From: an uncultured Verrucomicrobiota bacterium
GTDB lineage: Bacteria > Verrucomicrobiota > Kiritimatiellia > SS1-B-03-39 > UBA6053
Length of the DNA: 48,548 bases
Assembly: GCA_937127435.1 (NCBI GenBank)
Contig: CAKZLZ010000004.1
Span: 1 to 48,548 of the forward strand
Direction: 5' to 3'
This document shows positions 8,465-18,300 of this stretch, piece after piece (position 1 is the stretch's first letter; each line of letters opens with the position of its first letter). A program made the translations under genes and the position numbers. The notes below the pieces were generated by a model. The model was not told where the DNA came from. It ran no database searches and saw nothing but the letters and a program-made list of their open reading frames with translations.

Positions 8465-9463
8465 ATGGAAAACTCATTTATATACTTGGCACCGGTGTTT
8501 CTCACGCAGATTCTGCTGGGTGTGCTTCTGCTGTGGCTGTTTGTAAAAGAGCGTGATCAAGTAGGTCTGGGCACTATCCTCCTGACCAGCTTGTTGTACA
8601 CCGTCCTCAATATTGTCATTGAATGGTTTCTTAATGACTACTTGCTCGCGACCACTTTGGTGGTGCAATGGACCTTTTTTGTCTTACTGGCTCAACGGAT
8701 TCTCTCTATTCCACTTCCCCGGGCCAGCGTGACCCTGTTCTGCTATTTTTCCCTATTGATGGGCATACGCATGGTCGAAGTGCATTTTACTCCCCCGGAA
8801 CTTACCGATGATGAAAAACTTCTCGTAGAAGGATTTGAAGAAACCGATTCCGAAGAAAACCAGGAAATACGGGACACAGATTGGGTTCAAAGACTGGAAG
8901 CCGGAACCCTCGCCCACAAAACCTACGCCTCAAGAGACTGGTTGCTGGACTTCATCTATCCTCCGGAAAAAATTGAAACGCCTGAAGAAGATCCCCTCCC
9001 CGTCCCTCCGGACAACAAGGTCTCAACACCTCCTACAGCTTCGCTTCCCCTTGAAAACACACCCCTGCAAGTTTCAGGTGGCATGACCGGTGCCGAATTT
9101 GAGCAACTGTTCTACCCTGCTGACCCGGTCGCCCCCCCCTCTCCCGCGGTCGAACCGCCAGCGGAAAGCCCGCCGGAAACCGCCTTTGCAGAACCCCGCG
9201 TTCCCGACCCCGCCAACCTCAGCATCAACGCCCAACAAATGTCGCAGATTGTGGAGGTTAAAAACCGCTCCACCGACCCGGGCTACTCGCCTCCCGATTA
9301 CGTCATTTCTGCTGTGGGGGTAGGTTCAGGCGGTCGCTTCATCATTGTAAATGGAGACATGCTGAAAGAAGGAAGTATTATCTATACCCAGCATGAAAAC
9401 CCCAGAGGGTGGAAGCTTTATCAGGTCACCCCCACCCTGCTTTACTGGCAACCTTTAAAATAA
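8465..9463 (+). CDS. Membrane protein with Pro-rich linker and GspB/PilP-like C-terminal domain
   Basis: A 332-residue protein. Three hydrophobic helices fill the first ~105 residues. A long acidic and then proline-rich region follows (about residues 115-260, with runs such as PAVEPPAESPP). The last ~55 residues form a small domain with the pattern AVGVGSGGRFIIVNGDMLKEG, then WKLYQVTPTLLYWQPL. The INGxxxxEG...V..I....L layout recalls the C-terminal domain of type II secretion GspB and pilus PilP-like proteins. The small secretin-operon protein at 39988-40410 has a comparable ending. This suggests a periplasm-facing accessory domain on an inner membrane anchor. Function is unproven. It stands alone and converges with thiN. 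Confidence 0.6.
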   Translation: MENSFIYLAPVFLTQILLGVLLLWLFVKERDQVGLGTILLTSLLYTVLNIVIEWFLNDYLLATTLVVQWTFFVLLAQRILSIPLPRASVTLFCYFSLLMGIRMVEVHFTPPELTDDEKLLVEGFEETDSEENQEIRDTDWVQRLEAGTLAHKTYASRDWLLDFIYPPEKIETPEEDPLPVPPDNKVSTPPTASLPLENTPLQVSGGMTGAEFEQLFYPADPVAPPSPAVEPPAESPPETAFAEPRVPDPANLSINAQQMSQIVEVKNRSTDPGYSPPDYVISAVGVGSGGRFIIVNGDMLKEGSIIYTQHENPRGWKLYQVTPTLLYWQPLK

Positions 9464-9465
9464 AC

Positions 9466-9488
9466 CTTTTCCGCATCAGCTGGAAAAA
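9466..9488. terminator. Weak possible bidirectional terminator between convergent genes
   Basis: Just after the stop at 9463 there is a 6-bp stem (TTTTCC ... GGAAAA, arms at 9467-9472 and 9482-9487, 9-nt loop). It contributes T/A tracts on both strands, as expected between the convergent genes ending at 9463 and 9526. The stem is short, so support is modest. Confidence 0.3.
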
Positions 9489-9525
9489 TCAAATGCTTCC
9501 CTGCGAATCGAAAAGAACGGTTTAC

Positions 9526-10137
9526 TCAGACTTCCAACCAAACAAACAAGGTTCCCGCACCGATCACAATCTCCACGAAAGCGTCTTCGACCTGATTACT
9601 CTGCCCCAATTGCCCTCCAGGCCCCATCGGCTGATCCTTAAGATTCCATTTCAAACCTGTGGTTCGAACCGCCTCCACTTTTTCCAGGGGGATGATTGAA
9701 AGGGTCGATCCCGGAGACAAGGGGCTCCGAAATGGACATGCGGGCGTAACCCGGATGAGCCGCTCCCTTTCAGACTCAAAAACCACTTCCTTGTCTCCAT
9801 CAACTTCGGAGGCAATGAGTAAATTCGTTAGCAAGTGATCCAACCGCCTTCCCAATCCGCCCAGGATCATAATTTCCCGGACCGTTTCAGGAAGCGTCGA
9901 CAAAAGTTTTTGAAAATCTGTGCGGTCCTGTTCCAAAAACTTCAGAACCTTCCAGTCTTCAGGGAGGCCTTCCGGCGATTGGCTGTCAAAATCCCCGGCA
10001 ACCCACTTGGGACGGACACCTGCAGTCCGACAAACCTCTGCCCCCCCGTCTGCAGCATACACATCATAACGACTGGCGAGACTTTTCAGACGGGAGAGAG
10101 AGGGCGGCTCCCCGTTGAGCACCAGCACCGCTTTCAT
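9526..10137 (-). CDS. thiN: Thiamine pyrophosphokinase
   Basis: This enzyme transfers pyrophosphate from ATP to thiamine to give TPP in the cytoplasm. The 203-residue product starts at the ATG at 10137, whose ATGA overlaps the TGA stop of galK, so translational coupling supports this start over an ORF extension 15 bp upstream. Family blocks are present in order: YAADGGA near residue 30, VAGDFDS near residue 48, the DRTDFQKLL acidic/lysine motif near residue 73, and GGLGRRLDHLLTNL near residue 93. No other thiamine gene is nearby, so the coupling to galactokinase looks like a local operon accident rather than a pathway link. Confidence 0.92.
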   Translation of the reverse strand: MKAVLVLNGEPPSLSRLKSLASRYDVYAADGGAEVCRTAGVRPKWVAGDFDSQSPEGLPEDWKVLKFLEQDRTDFQKLLSTLPETVREIMILGGLGRRLDHLLTNLLIASEVDGDKEVVFESERERLIRVTPACPFRSPLSPGSTLSIIPLEKVEAVRTTGLKWNLKDQPMGPGGQLGQSNQVEDAFVEIVIGAGTLFVWLEV

Positions 10138-11276
10138 CGTTCCAATCGACAAGCACCTTGCGTGGCTTCAGTCACGTAGACCGCCGGATCGGTTTGGGTT
10201 TCACGATCGTAGGTCGCCATTACATTTTCCGTGAAAGCCTCCACAGCATCCGACCGAACCAATGCCACCGCACATCCACCAAATCCGGCACCGGTCATCC
10301 GCGCGCCCAGACATCCGGGTTGCGCCCGGGAAATTTCCACCATTTCATTCAAGGCGTCGTTACTCACTTCAAAATCATCCCGCAGACTTATATGACTCTG
10401 ATCCATCAGTTCCCCGAGCCGTTCCGCATTGCCGGCCGCCATCACTTCCGCAGCCTCCAAGGTGCGCTGGTCTTCGGTAATCACGTGTCGCGCCCGTTTC
10501 CGGGTCAGTTCCGATAATGCATCCGCTTTGGCAAAAAACTGTTCAGGACTCACATCCCTCAACAGTTCCACTCCGAAAAATTTGCAGGCCTCTTCACACT
10601 GCTGACGCCTTTCATTGTAGGCGGAATCTACGAGCCCCCGACGGGTACCGGTATCTAAAATCACCACCTTCACCCCTTCAGGCAGAGGCACATGCCTGCC
10701 TTCCAATGAGCGGCAATCCAGCAAATAGGCATGTCCCGCCTTTCCGCAGGAGGAAATCATTTGATCCATAATCCCGCAATTGACCCCCACCCAGTCATTT
10801 TCGGCTTCCTGACCCACCACCGCCATATCCACGGGGTCCCAGGGGAAATCAGAAACTTCAGAAAATGCTTTTGCTGCCGCCAATTCCAATGCCGCAGAAC
10901 TGGACAACCCGGACCCGCGGGGAACATTCCCCAACATTACGCCCTCCCATCCCTGCAAAGGCAGGTTCCGTTTTTTCAGTCCGTTGGCCACCCCTTTGAT
11001 GTATTCAACCCAGTGTGGCTTCAGATATTTAAAATCTTCCAGTCGGAAACGGGCAGGTTGATGAAAATCAGCTGACAACAACCGGACTTCCTTGTCGTTC
11101 CGATAACGGATCGCCATAAACATCGCCCGGTTAATAGCCATGGGCATTACAAACCCGCCATTATAATCCGTATGTTCACCGATGAGGTTGACCCGTCCGG
11201 GTGCACGCACGACTTCATCCGGCTCCCCACCGAAATACTTCTTAAACTCTTCTACAACTTGCTGTTCTATTGTCAT
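10134..11276 (-). CDS. galK: Galactokinase
   Basis: This GHMP-family kinase phosphorylates D-galactose at C1 with ATP, the first step of the Leloir pathway. The 380-residue length is typical. The galactokinase signature GRVNLIGEHTDYNGG lies near residue 27, the ATP-binding GHMP motif NVPRGSGLSSSAALELA near residue 118, the catalytic-region NCGIMDQ near residue 165 and the C-terminal MTGAGFGGCAVAL near residue 335. GGAG sits 4 nt before the ATG. It overlaps thiN by 4 nt downstream. scpB ends 48 bp upstream on the same strand with no visible terminator, so read-through from the trpS-scpA-scpB unit is possible. No galT or galE is present. Confidence 0.96.
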   Translation of the reverse strand: MTIEQQVVEEFKKYFGGEPDEVVRAPGRVNLIGEHTDYNGGFVMPMAINRAMFMAIRYRNDKEVRLLSADFHQPARFRLEDFKYLKPHWVEYIKGVANGLKKRNLPLQGWEGVMLGNVPRGSGLSSSAALELAAAKAFSEVSDFPWDPVDMAVVGQEAENDWVGVNCGIMDQMISSCGKAGHAYLLDCRSLEGRHVPLPEGVKVVILDTGTRRGLVDSAYNERRQQCEEACKFFGVELLRDVSPEQFFAKADALSELTRKRARHVITEDQRTLEAAEVMAAGNAERLGELMDQSHISLRDDFEVSNDALNEMVEISRAQPGCLGARMTGAGFGGCAVALVRSDAVEAFTENVMATYDRETQTDPAVYVTEATQGACRLER

Positions 11277-11324
11277 GCCACTCCTATGGAAGGAATTGTC
11301 AGCTCTCGCAATTGAAAAACAAAA

Positions 11325-12101
11325 TTAATCCTCTTTAGGATCTTCATCTTCCAAATCATCTTCCCCTTCATCTTGGAAATCTTCATCGGTTTCTTCAGCG
11401 CCTTCAGGATTCTCTTCCACGACGGGATTCTCTTCCTTTTCGGCACCCTCTTCCCCTGCGTCATCTTCACCCTCTTTGGCCAACTTCCCTTCACGGGCTT
11501 TCAGTTCCAACTCCCGCTGCTCCAGATTACGTCGCATTTCCGCCATTCCCGGCAATTCGTCCAGGCTATTCAGACCAAAGTGCTCCAAAAAGGCCTGGGT
11601 GGTTCCATACAACCAGGGCTTGCCGGGCAATTCACTTCGTCCCACCACCTTGACCAATCCCATTTCCAGGAGATTTCGCACAATCGAATCCGCCGCAACC
11701 CCGCGGATGGATTCGATCTGGGAACGCTGCAGCGGTTGACGGTAGGCAATAATTGAAAGCGTTTCCAAAGCGGGTTTGGAAAGTTTGGCGGATTTCCCCT
11801 TGTCCAAAAGTTCCCGTAACCAGGGACCGGCCGAAGGGACATTACGCAAACGGAATCCGCCGGCAATCTCCACAACTTCGAGTCCCAAACGACGTTCTGT
11901 AAGGTCGTGGCGAAGCTCTTCCATGGCCGCCTCCACATCCTTGACCGTCATCTCAATAAAACTGGCGGCCACATCCTCATACGTTTCCGCAGTGCGTTTA
12001 AACACATTGACCATCTGACGCAGGGTCAGCGGCTCGCGGGTCGCAAACAACATGGCACAGAGGATTTCCTTAATTTCGGGAAGTTTCTCCGAATTATGCA
12101 T
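11325..12101 (-). CDS. scpB: Segregation and condensation protein B
   Basis: ScpB is the winged-helix kleisin partner of the SMC-ScpA complex that organises and segregates the chromosome. The start is set at the ATG at 12101 (MHNSEKLPEIKEIL), with GGAGG 9 nt upstream inside the end of scpA. The two genes overlap by 8 bp. The typical ScpB core runs to about residue 185, with LETLSIIAYRQPLQRSQIESIRG as the family signature and WLYGTTQAFLEHFGL near the end of the second winged helix. The last ~55 residues are an unusual strongly acidic Glu/Asp-rich tail, probably disordered. Confidence 0.94.
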   Translation of the reverse strand: MHNSEKLPEIKEILCAMLFATREPLTLRQMVNVFKRTAETYEDVAASFIEMTVKDVEAAMEELRHDLTERRLGLEVVEIAGGFRLRNVPSAGPWLRELLDKGKSAKLSKPALETLSIIAYRQPLQRSQIESIRGVAADSIVRNLLEMGLVKVVGRSELPGKPWLYGTTQAFLEHFGLNSLDELPGMAEMRRNLEQRELELKAREGKLAKEGEDDAGEEGAEKEENPVVEENPEGAEETDEDFQDEGEDDLEDEDPKED

Positions 12102-12894
12102 TGTTGTATTCCTCCAACACATCCGACATCGGCATCTCTTCCATATCCGTTTGTTCCGCTTCTTCAGATTTTTGAATCAGAATGTCCGTAAATTCACCCA
12201 CTTCCTGTACCGCCCGGATTTGACGCATCCGGATCAGTTCCAAAATCGCCAGAAACGTGCAGACCATCTCGCTGCGGGAACGCATATCTTTGAACAAGGC
12301 GTGCAGACTCTTTTTTTTGCCTTTGCGCACAATCTCGTTCATCATGTAATCCACTTTGTCCGCCACCGTATATTTCTCGGAGAAGATCTCGGTCAGCTCT
12401 TCATCCTGGGCGCGTTTGAGGATCTCACTGAAACTACTCAGCAGATCGAAAATACTCACATCCCGCAGGGCCAGACCCGAATCCTTTTCAATCGCCACAT
12501 GATCCCCTTCCGGGAAAAAGACATTGTGCTGCGACTCTTCCATCAACTCGAGGGTATTCGCCGCATCTTTGAACTTTTTGTATTCCACCAATTGACGGAC
12601 CAAGTCCAGACGCGGATCCTCTTCGTCCTCTTCCAATTCCGGTCGTTCTTCCTCCGGTAAAAGCAGGCGGCTCTTAATCAACATCAGGGTCGCGGACATC
12701 ACCAAAAATTCACCCGCGATATTCAGGTCCAGCATCCGCATCACATTCAAATGCTCGTTGTACTGGTCGCAAATACGCACAATCGGAATGTCATAAATGT
12801 CTACCTCTTCTTTCTTAATCAAGAAAAGCAGCAGATCCAGTGGACCTTCAAACACTTCCAATTTCACATTATAATCTTTGGCTTCTTCGCTCAT
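12094..12894 (-). CDS. scpA: Segregation and condensation protein A
   Basis: ScpA is the kleisin subunit that bridges SMC heads. The 266-residue protein has the family N-terminus (KLEVFEGPLDLLLFLIKKEE, residues ~11-30), which binds the SMC neck. Next come a conserved helical block (GEFLVMSATLMLIKSRLLLP), an acidic linker and the C-terminal winged helix (TFLAILELIRMRQIRAVQ, residues ~214-231), which binds the SMC cap. It starts 5 bp after the trpS stop and overlaps scpB, so the three genes form one transcription unit. Confidence 0.95.
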   Translation of the reverse strand: MSEEAKDYNVKLEVFEGPLDLLLFLIKKEEVDIYDIPIVRICDQYNEHLNVMRMLDLNIAGEFLVMSATLMLIKSRLLLPEEERPELEEDEEDPRLDLVRQLVEYKKFKDAANTLELMEESQHNVFFPEGDHVAIEKDSGLALRDVSIFDLLSSFSEILKRAQDEELTEIFSEKYTVADKVDYMMNEIVRKGKKKSLHALFKDMRSRSEMVCTFLAILELIRMRQIRAVQEVGEFTDILIQKSEEAEQTDMEEMPMSDVLEEYNNA

Positions 12895-12899
12895 GGGAC

Positions 12900-13865
12900 T
12901 TACTCCAATCCAACCGCCACCCGGGCGGCGGTCAATACAGGTTGAATCGCATTCCGGGCCTTCACCGCACCTTCACGCAAAACATCATTTACAAAATCAG
13001 GATCCGCTTCCAACTCCGCACGGCGGGCACGGTAAGGTTCAAAATGGGCTTCGAACTTATCCGCCAACGCTTTCTTGGCTTCCCCGTATCCCATGCCGCC
13101 GGCCCGGTAGCGATCCGCCAGGGCCGCCTGCTCCGCTTCGTCCGAAAATAACTTATACAACGCAAATACATTGCAGGTATCCGGATCTTTGGGATCTTCC
13201 AGGGGCGTACTGTCGGTCACCACTTTCATAATGGATTTCCGGGTCTTTTTCGGATTGCCGAAAATCTCAATGGTGTTGCCGTAGGATTTTGACATCTTCT
13301 GACCGTCCACCCCCGGCACAATCGCCACGGAATCGCGGATAATCGGATCCGGCAACTTAAACACGTCCTCACCCACTGCACGGTTAAACTTTCCGGCCAA
13401 ATCCCGGGCAATCTCCAAATGCTGCTTCTGATCTTTTCCCACCGGCACTTTTTCCGCATTTACACACAGAATATCGGACGCCATCAACACCGGATACGCA
13501 AACAAGGCATGGTTGGCATCCACCCCGCGGGCCGTCTTGTCTTTGTAACTGTGGGCCCGCTCCAGCAATCCCATCGGACAGACCACACTCAACAACCACG
13601 CCAACTCATGCACTTCCGGCACATCACTCTGACGGTAAAAAGCGGTTTTCTGCGGATCCAGTCCGCAAGCCAAAAAGTCCAACGCCACATCATGGGTATA
13701 CTCCCGTAACAACGCCCCGTCCCGAATGGTGGTTTGGGCATGATAATTGGCAATAAACAGGAAAACCTCGTTTTCCTCCTGTAACGCCAGCGCCGGTTTC
13801 ATGGCGCCGAAGTAATTGCCTAAATGTAATTTGCCGGATGGTTGAAATCCCGTAAGCACTCTCAT
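12900..13865 (-). CDS. trpS: Tryptophanyl-tRNA synthetase
   Basis: This class I aminoacyl-tRNA synthetase charges tRNA-Trp. The 321 residues match bacterial TrpRS. The HIGH-type motif appears as SGKLHLGNYFGA near residue 11 and KMSKS as GQKMSKSYGN near residue 190. The start at 13865 (MRVLTGFQPSG) has an AGGA 8 nt upstream. It is the first gene of the trpS-scpA-scpB unit, and the 199-bp gap upstream (13866-14064) is the natural promoter site. Confidence 0.97.
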   Translation of the reverse strand: MRVLTGFQPSGKLHLGNYFGAMKPALALQEENEVFLFIANYHAQTTIRDGALLREYTHDVALDFLACGLDPQKTAFYRQSDVPEVHELAWLLSVVCPMGLLERAHSYKDKTARGVDANHALFAYPVLMASDILCVNAEKVPVGKDQKQHLEIARDLAGKFNRAVGEDVFKLPDPIIRDSVAIVPGVDGQKMSKSYGNTIEIFGNPKKTRKSIMKVVTDSTPLEDPKDPDTCNVFALYKLFSDEAEQAALADRYRAGGMGYGEAKKALADKFEAHFEPYRARRAELEADPDFVNDVLREGAVKARNAIQPVLTAARVAVGLE

Positions 13866-14064
13866 ATCATCAATCCTGAAAAGTTCGTAAAGAACATCAA
13901 ACTAGCCGAAGCAAGCGAATCAGGCAAGATGTAACGACGGCATTAATGCCAAAGGACCGCATCCCACAATGGGTGCTTTCCAGGCAGGCGTTGGACTGGT
14001 ACCTATCCGCGTAGGGCGATGTGGCGGCATGGAACTTGGAAGTTTGCCCATTCGCGATGAGTCG

Positions 14065-15372
14065 TCATTGTTCCTCCAAGATCCGCCCGGTTTCAGCATC
14101 CAGAAGCTCAAGCGTTAGCAGACGGCTAATCCGGCTGGCGGCCAGCGCCCCTTCCGAGCGGGTGCTGTCGGTCTGAACTTCATTCAAGCGGGTGATGGAT
14201 GCCACCCCCGCGTTGTAGGATTTCTTTACGCTGTCCCGCACTTTCACGGACAGCTCATAAATCTGTTTCTGCTTTTTATACACCTCAAATGCCGTTCGGG
14301 CTTCATCCACCCGGTGCTGAATCGAAGAACGAATGGACAGCCGCAACGACTCCCGCTGCTGATCCAAAGCCCGCATTTCCGCCTCGGCCTGTTGTACCTC
14401 CTGGGTTTTCCGCCCGCCCGAAAACAGATCCCACTGCAGCCCCACCCCGACAAAAGAAACATAATCCCCATAATTATCCACCGTCGACACCCCCTCATTT
14501 TCAAAATAACTGATATCCCCGACCAGCCCGACTTTCGGCAAACGGTTGCCTTTCGCAACCCGCACCTGCTGCTCCAGTGCCAGCCAGCCCGCTTCAACCG
14601 CTTTGTAATCAGGGCGATGGCCCAGTGCATATTGAAGTTCCAGCTCCGGATCCGGCTGGCTGTCCGGCAATTCCGCTCCCACCTTCTCCGGTTGCATGTT
14701 TTCCGGGAGACGCCCCCCGGGCAACGCCATAAGTTCCGCCAGCACTGTGCAGGCAATGTCATAATCCAGTTGCGCTTGAAACAACGAACTTTCTGCCTGC
14801 AATGCACGGATCGAAAAGTTGTACACATCCGTTTCCGGCACCGCCCCCGCATCAAATCGTTTGCGCGCATCCGATTCCAATCTGCGGTTGAACTGTTGGT
14901 CCTGCTCGAGCACCCGGATATTCTCCGCCGCGAGCTGTGCCTGACGGAAAGTGGTCGTGGCCGAGAGCAGCAACAGCCGGCGGGTTTCATCGGAGAGCTG
15001 CTCCGACCGTTGCAGGTTATAGTCGGCGGACAGCGCTCGCGCCCGGCGGGCAAATCCGTCAAATATCAGCCAGTTCGCACGCAAACTCCCCCCGTATTCT
15101 TTAAAACTGTCCGCAAAACGGTGTTGAAGATCTGAATCCGGATGCGTGCTGGTGTCAAATACATCATAACCGCCATGTAAAGTGAGCGTTGGCAGATAGG
15201 GAGACTTGGCCTGCTTCAGTACCGCCTCCGCGGAGAGGATTCGTTCAATCGATTCCTGAACAGAGGGGTTGTTCTCCAATACCGCACGCCGAAGCGCCGT
15301 CAGCGTGAGCGTTGTACTCTCTGCCGCCAGAAGAACAGGCAGCAGCGTGAATAAAATGAGTGCGAATTTCAT
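14065..15372 (-). CDS. TolC-family outer membrane efflux protein
   Basis: A 435-residue protein with an N-terminal signal peptide (hydrophobic residues 3-16, cleavage probably near AAES). It has the duplicated long alpha-helical coiled-coil layout of the OEP/TolC family: NPSVQESIERILSAEAVLKQAKS near residue 36, and a second half with ALEQQVRVAKGNRLPKVGL. Trimeric TolC proteins form the outer membrane exit duct of RND pumps. It is the last gene of the tetR-MFP-RND-OEP operon, 11 bp after the RND stop, with an AGGGA ribosome site 9 nt before its ATG. Confidence 0.93.
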   Translation of the reverse strand: MKFALILFTLLPVLLAAESTTLTLTALRRAVLENNPSVQESIERILSAEAVLKQAKSPYLPTLTLHGGYDVFDTSTHPDSDLQHRFADSFKEYGGSLRANWLIFDGFARRARALSADYNLQRSEQLSDETRRLLLLSATTTFRQAQLAAENIRVLEQDQQFNRRLESDARKRFDAGAVPETDVYNFSIRALQAESSLFQAQLDYDIACTVLAELMALPGGRLPENMQPEKVGAELPDSQPDPELELQYALGHRPDYKAVEAGWLALEQQVRVAKGNRLPKVGLVGDISYFENEGVSTVDNYGDYVSFVGVGLQWDLFSGGRKTQEVQQAEAEMRALDQQRESLRLSIRSSIQHRVDEARTAFEVYKKQKQIYELSVKVRDSVKKSYNAGVASITRLNEVQTDSTRSEGALAASRISRLLTLELLDAETGRILEEQ

Positions 15373-15383
15373 AATCTATTTCC

Positions 15384-18300
15384 CTAGAGATGCTGCTCAT
15401 CCAATGAAATGCGGTAAACCAGCGTGTAAACCACCGGCACAATAATGAGGGTGAGAAAGGTGGCCGCAAACAACCCGCCCATGATCGTCACCGCCATCCC
15501 GGAATACAAGGGATCCTGCAGCAGCGGGGCCATCCCCAGAATCGTCGTCCCGGCCGCCATCATCACCGGACGCATACGGCTCACCGACGAATCCAGCACC
15601 GCCTTGTAGGAGGGCTTTCCCTGTCTGAGTTCGAGTTCAATCTGATCGATCAACACAATCGCATTTTTAATCAGCATGCCCGAAAGCCCCAGAAAACCGA
15701 GAATGGCCATGAACCCGAACGGGATCCCCGTCAACAACAATGCCGCGGTCACTCCAATAATGGAAAGAGGAACCGTCATCACAATAATCAGAGGACGGCG
15801 GACCGAATTAAACAGCCAGACAATAATCATGAACATCCCCAGGAAGCAAAGCGGGAAGACCGCCGCCAGCGGAGCCTGCGCCTCCCGGGACTGCTCATAC
15901 TCCCCGGCCCATTCAAATCCATAATCCGGCGGAAGCTCTATGCTCTCAACCTCTGCTTGCAGTTTTCGCCGCAAAGGTTCGGGCAAACCCACCACCGGAT
16001 TGCAACGCACCGTCACTGCGGGGCGGCGGTCCCGTCTTTGGATCAGAGGCCACTCCCACTCTGTATCCACCGCCGTCACAACCTGCCCAATCGGAATAAA
16101 GGTATGATTAAGCAAACTCCAAACCTGAACGTCATCCAGATTGTCCACCGAAACCCGCTCCGCTTCCGGCGGACGGAAGATGATCGGAATCAGTTTGTTT
16201 TCTTCCCGGTACAAGCCCGCAGCCAACCCGCTGAAATTCAGTTGCAACGAGCGGGACAGGTCCGAACGGCTGACCCCACTGCGGCGCGCCTGGGCTTCAG
16301 AAAATGCAGGCCGCAATACCCCCACCGGCTGACGCCAGTCGATGCGGACATCTTTGGCATCCTTCTCCGCCAGCATCATTGCACGCGCCTGCTCCGCCAA
16401 CTGCAGAAGCACTTCTTTGTCGGGTCCCGTAAAACGCGCCTCCACCGTGAAGTCTATTGACGGCCCCGAGGGCATCCGGCTGCAGTAAGGTTCTGCCTGC
16501 GGATAGGCCGCCTGCAGATACCCCTCCACCTCCCGGATCAGTTTGGAAATCTCCCGGTAGTCCTCCACCTCCACCAGCAGCTGACCAAAACTGCTGTTGG
16601 GACTCTGATAGTTGTAGGTCAGCACAAAACGCATCGCGCCCTCCCCGATAAACTGGGTGGTATGGACCACCCCCTCCATGGACTGGACATGCGTATTGAT
16701 TTCTTCCAGATCCTCCGCCGTCTGACGGATATGCGCTCCGTTCGGCAACCAGTAGTTCACATAAAAATACGGATTGGTCGAACCGGGAAAAAACGATTGG
16801 GGAACCAGCCGGAACCCCAGAACCGCGGCCACCAGCAGCAGTGAAGTAACCCCCAGCGTGACCACCCGGTGGTGTACCGCCAGATGCAACACTTTCCGGT
16901 AGCGGCGGAACATCGGTTTGTCATAGGGGTCCTTCCCCTCAATCTCCGGAATTTTCAAGAACCAGACACATAACAGCGGCGTCACTGTGACCGCCAGTAC
17001 CCAGCTGATGAGTAGAGAAAGTGCCATCACATAAAAAAGTGAACGACAGAATTCCCCCACCTTCCCCGGCGCAAACCCGATCGCCGCAAAAGCCAGAATC
17101 GCCACGAAAGTTGCGCCCAACAGGGCCCATTGGGTGTCACGGACCACTTCCCCCGCAGCCGTGATCCGGTCCTCCCCCTTCTCCACCCGCACCAGAATTC
17201 CGTCTGCCACCACGATGGCATTGTCCACCAGCATTCCCAGCGCCAGCACCAGTGCACCCAGAGAAATTTTCTGCAAATCGATATGGAAGATATGCATACC
17301 GGTGAAGGTGCCCAGGATGGTGAGCAATAAAATCCCCCCGATCAGCAATCCACTCTGCCAACCCATAAAAAACATCAGCAGCACCACCACAATCACCACC
17401 GCCTCAATGAGGTTGATCACAAAGTCGTTTACAGATTCCGTAACCATCTCGCTTTGATAGTAGATGGAATGCAACCCCATCCCTTCCGGACGCGCTCCGT
17501 CAATTTCCGTCAGTTTTTCTTTGATGGACTCCCCCATCTCAACCACATTGCCCCCGGCCACCGTGGAGATACCGATCCCGATGGCCGGCACTCCGTTAAA
17601 GCGCATTAAATTTAACGGCGGATCAAGATAGCCCCGCCGGACCGTCGCCACATCCCCCAACCGGATCAAACTGTCCCGGCTGCCCACATACAAATCGGCA
17701 ATCGCCTCTTCACTGGAAAAATCACCCGTCGGTTTGATCCGCAGATAGTCTCCGTCCACCTCCACCTTTCCCGACAGGGCCACCGCATTCTGCCCCTGCA
17801 ACGTCCCCGCAATCATTTCCGGAGAAAGTCCCAGTTCCGTCAAACGCGCCCGGTCAAATTCCACATAAATCATTTCCGGCTGAAGCCCCCAGAACCCCAC
17901 CTTGGCCACATCCTCACAATACAAAAACTCTTTTTTAAGCAGCTCCGCGTAATCTTTTAATTCTGCATAAGTATAACCCTCACCGGTCAGCGCAAACATC
18001 ACCCCGTAGACATCCCCGAAATCATCATACACCATGGACGCCCCCGCCCCCGGAGGCAGTTCCACCTGCGCATCATGGATTTTGCGGCGCAATTCATCCC
18101 AGATCTGCGGAAGCTCCTTGGTGGAATACGTATCTTTGATATCCACATACAGAAAAGAAACCCCGGCCTGGGAAGTTGAATACACTTCCTTGAGCTGCCC
18201 CATGGCCTGAACCGCCTCCTCCAGCGGATCGGTCACCTCCTCTTCCACTTCCGCCGGACTCGCACCCGGATACAGGGTAACCACCAAAGCGGTTTTGATG

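Noticed and set aside
13920..14111. Minus-strand 63-residue ORF between trpS and the TolC gene
   Set aside because: It overlaps the end of the TolC gene, has no ribosome site and no recognisable pattern.
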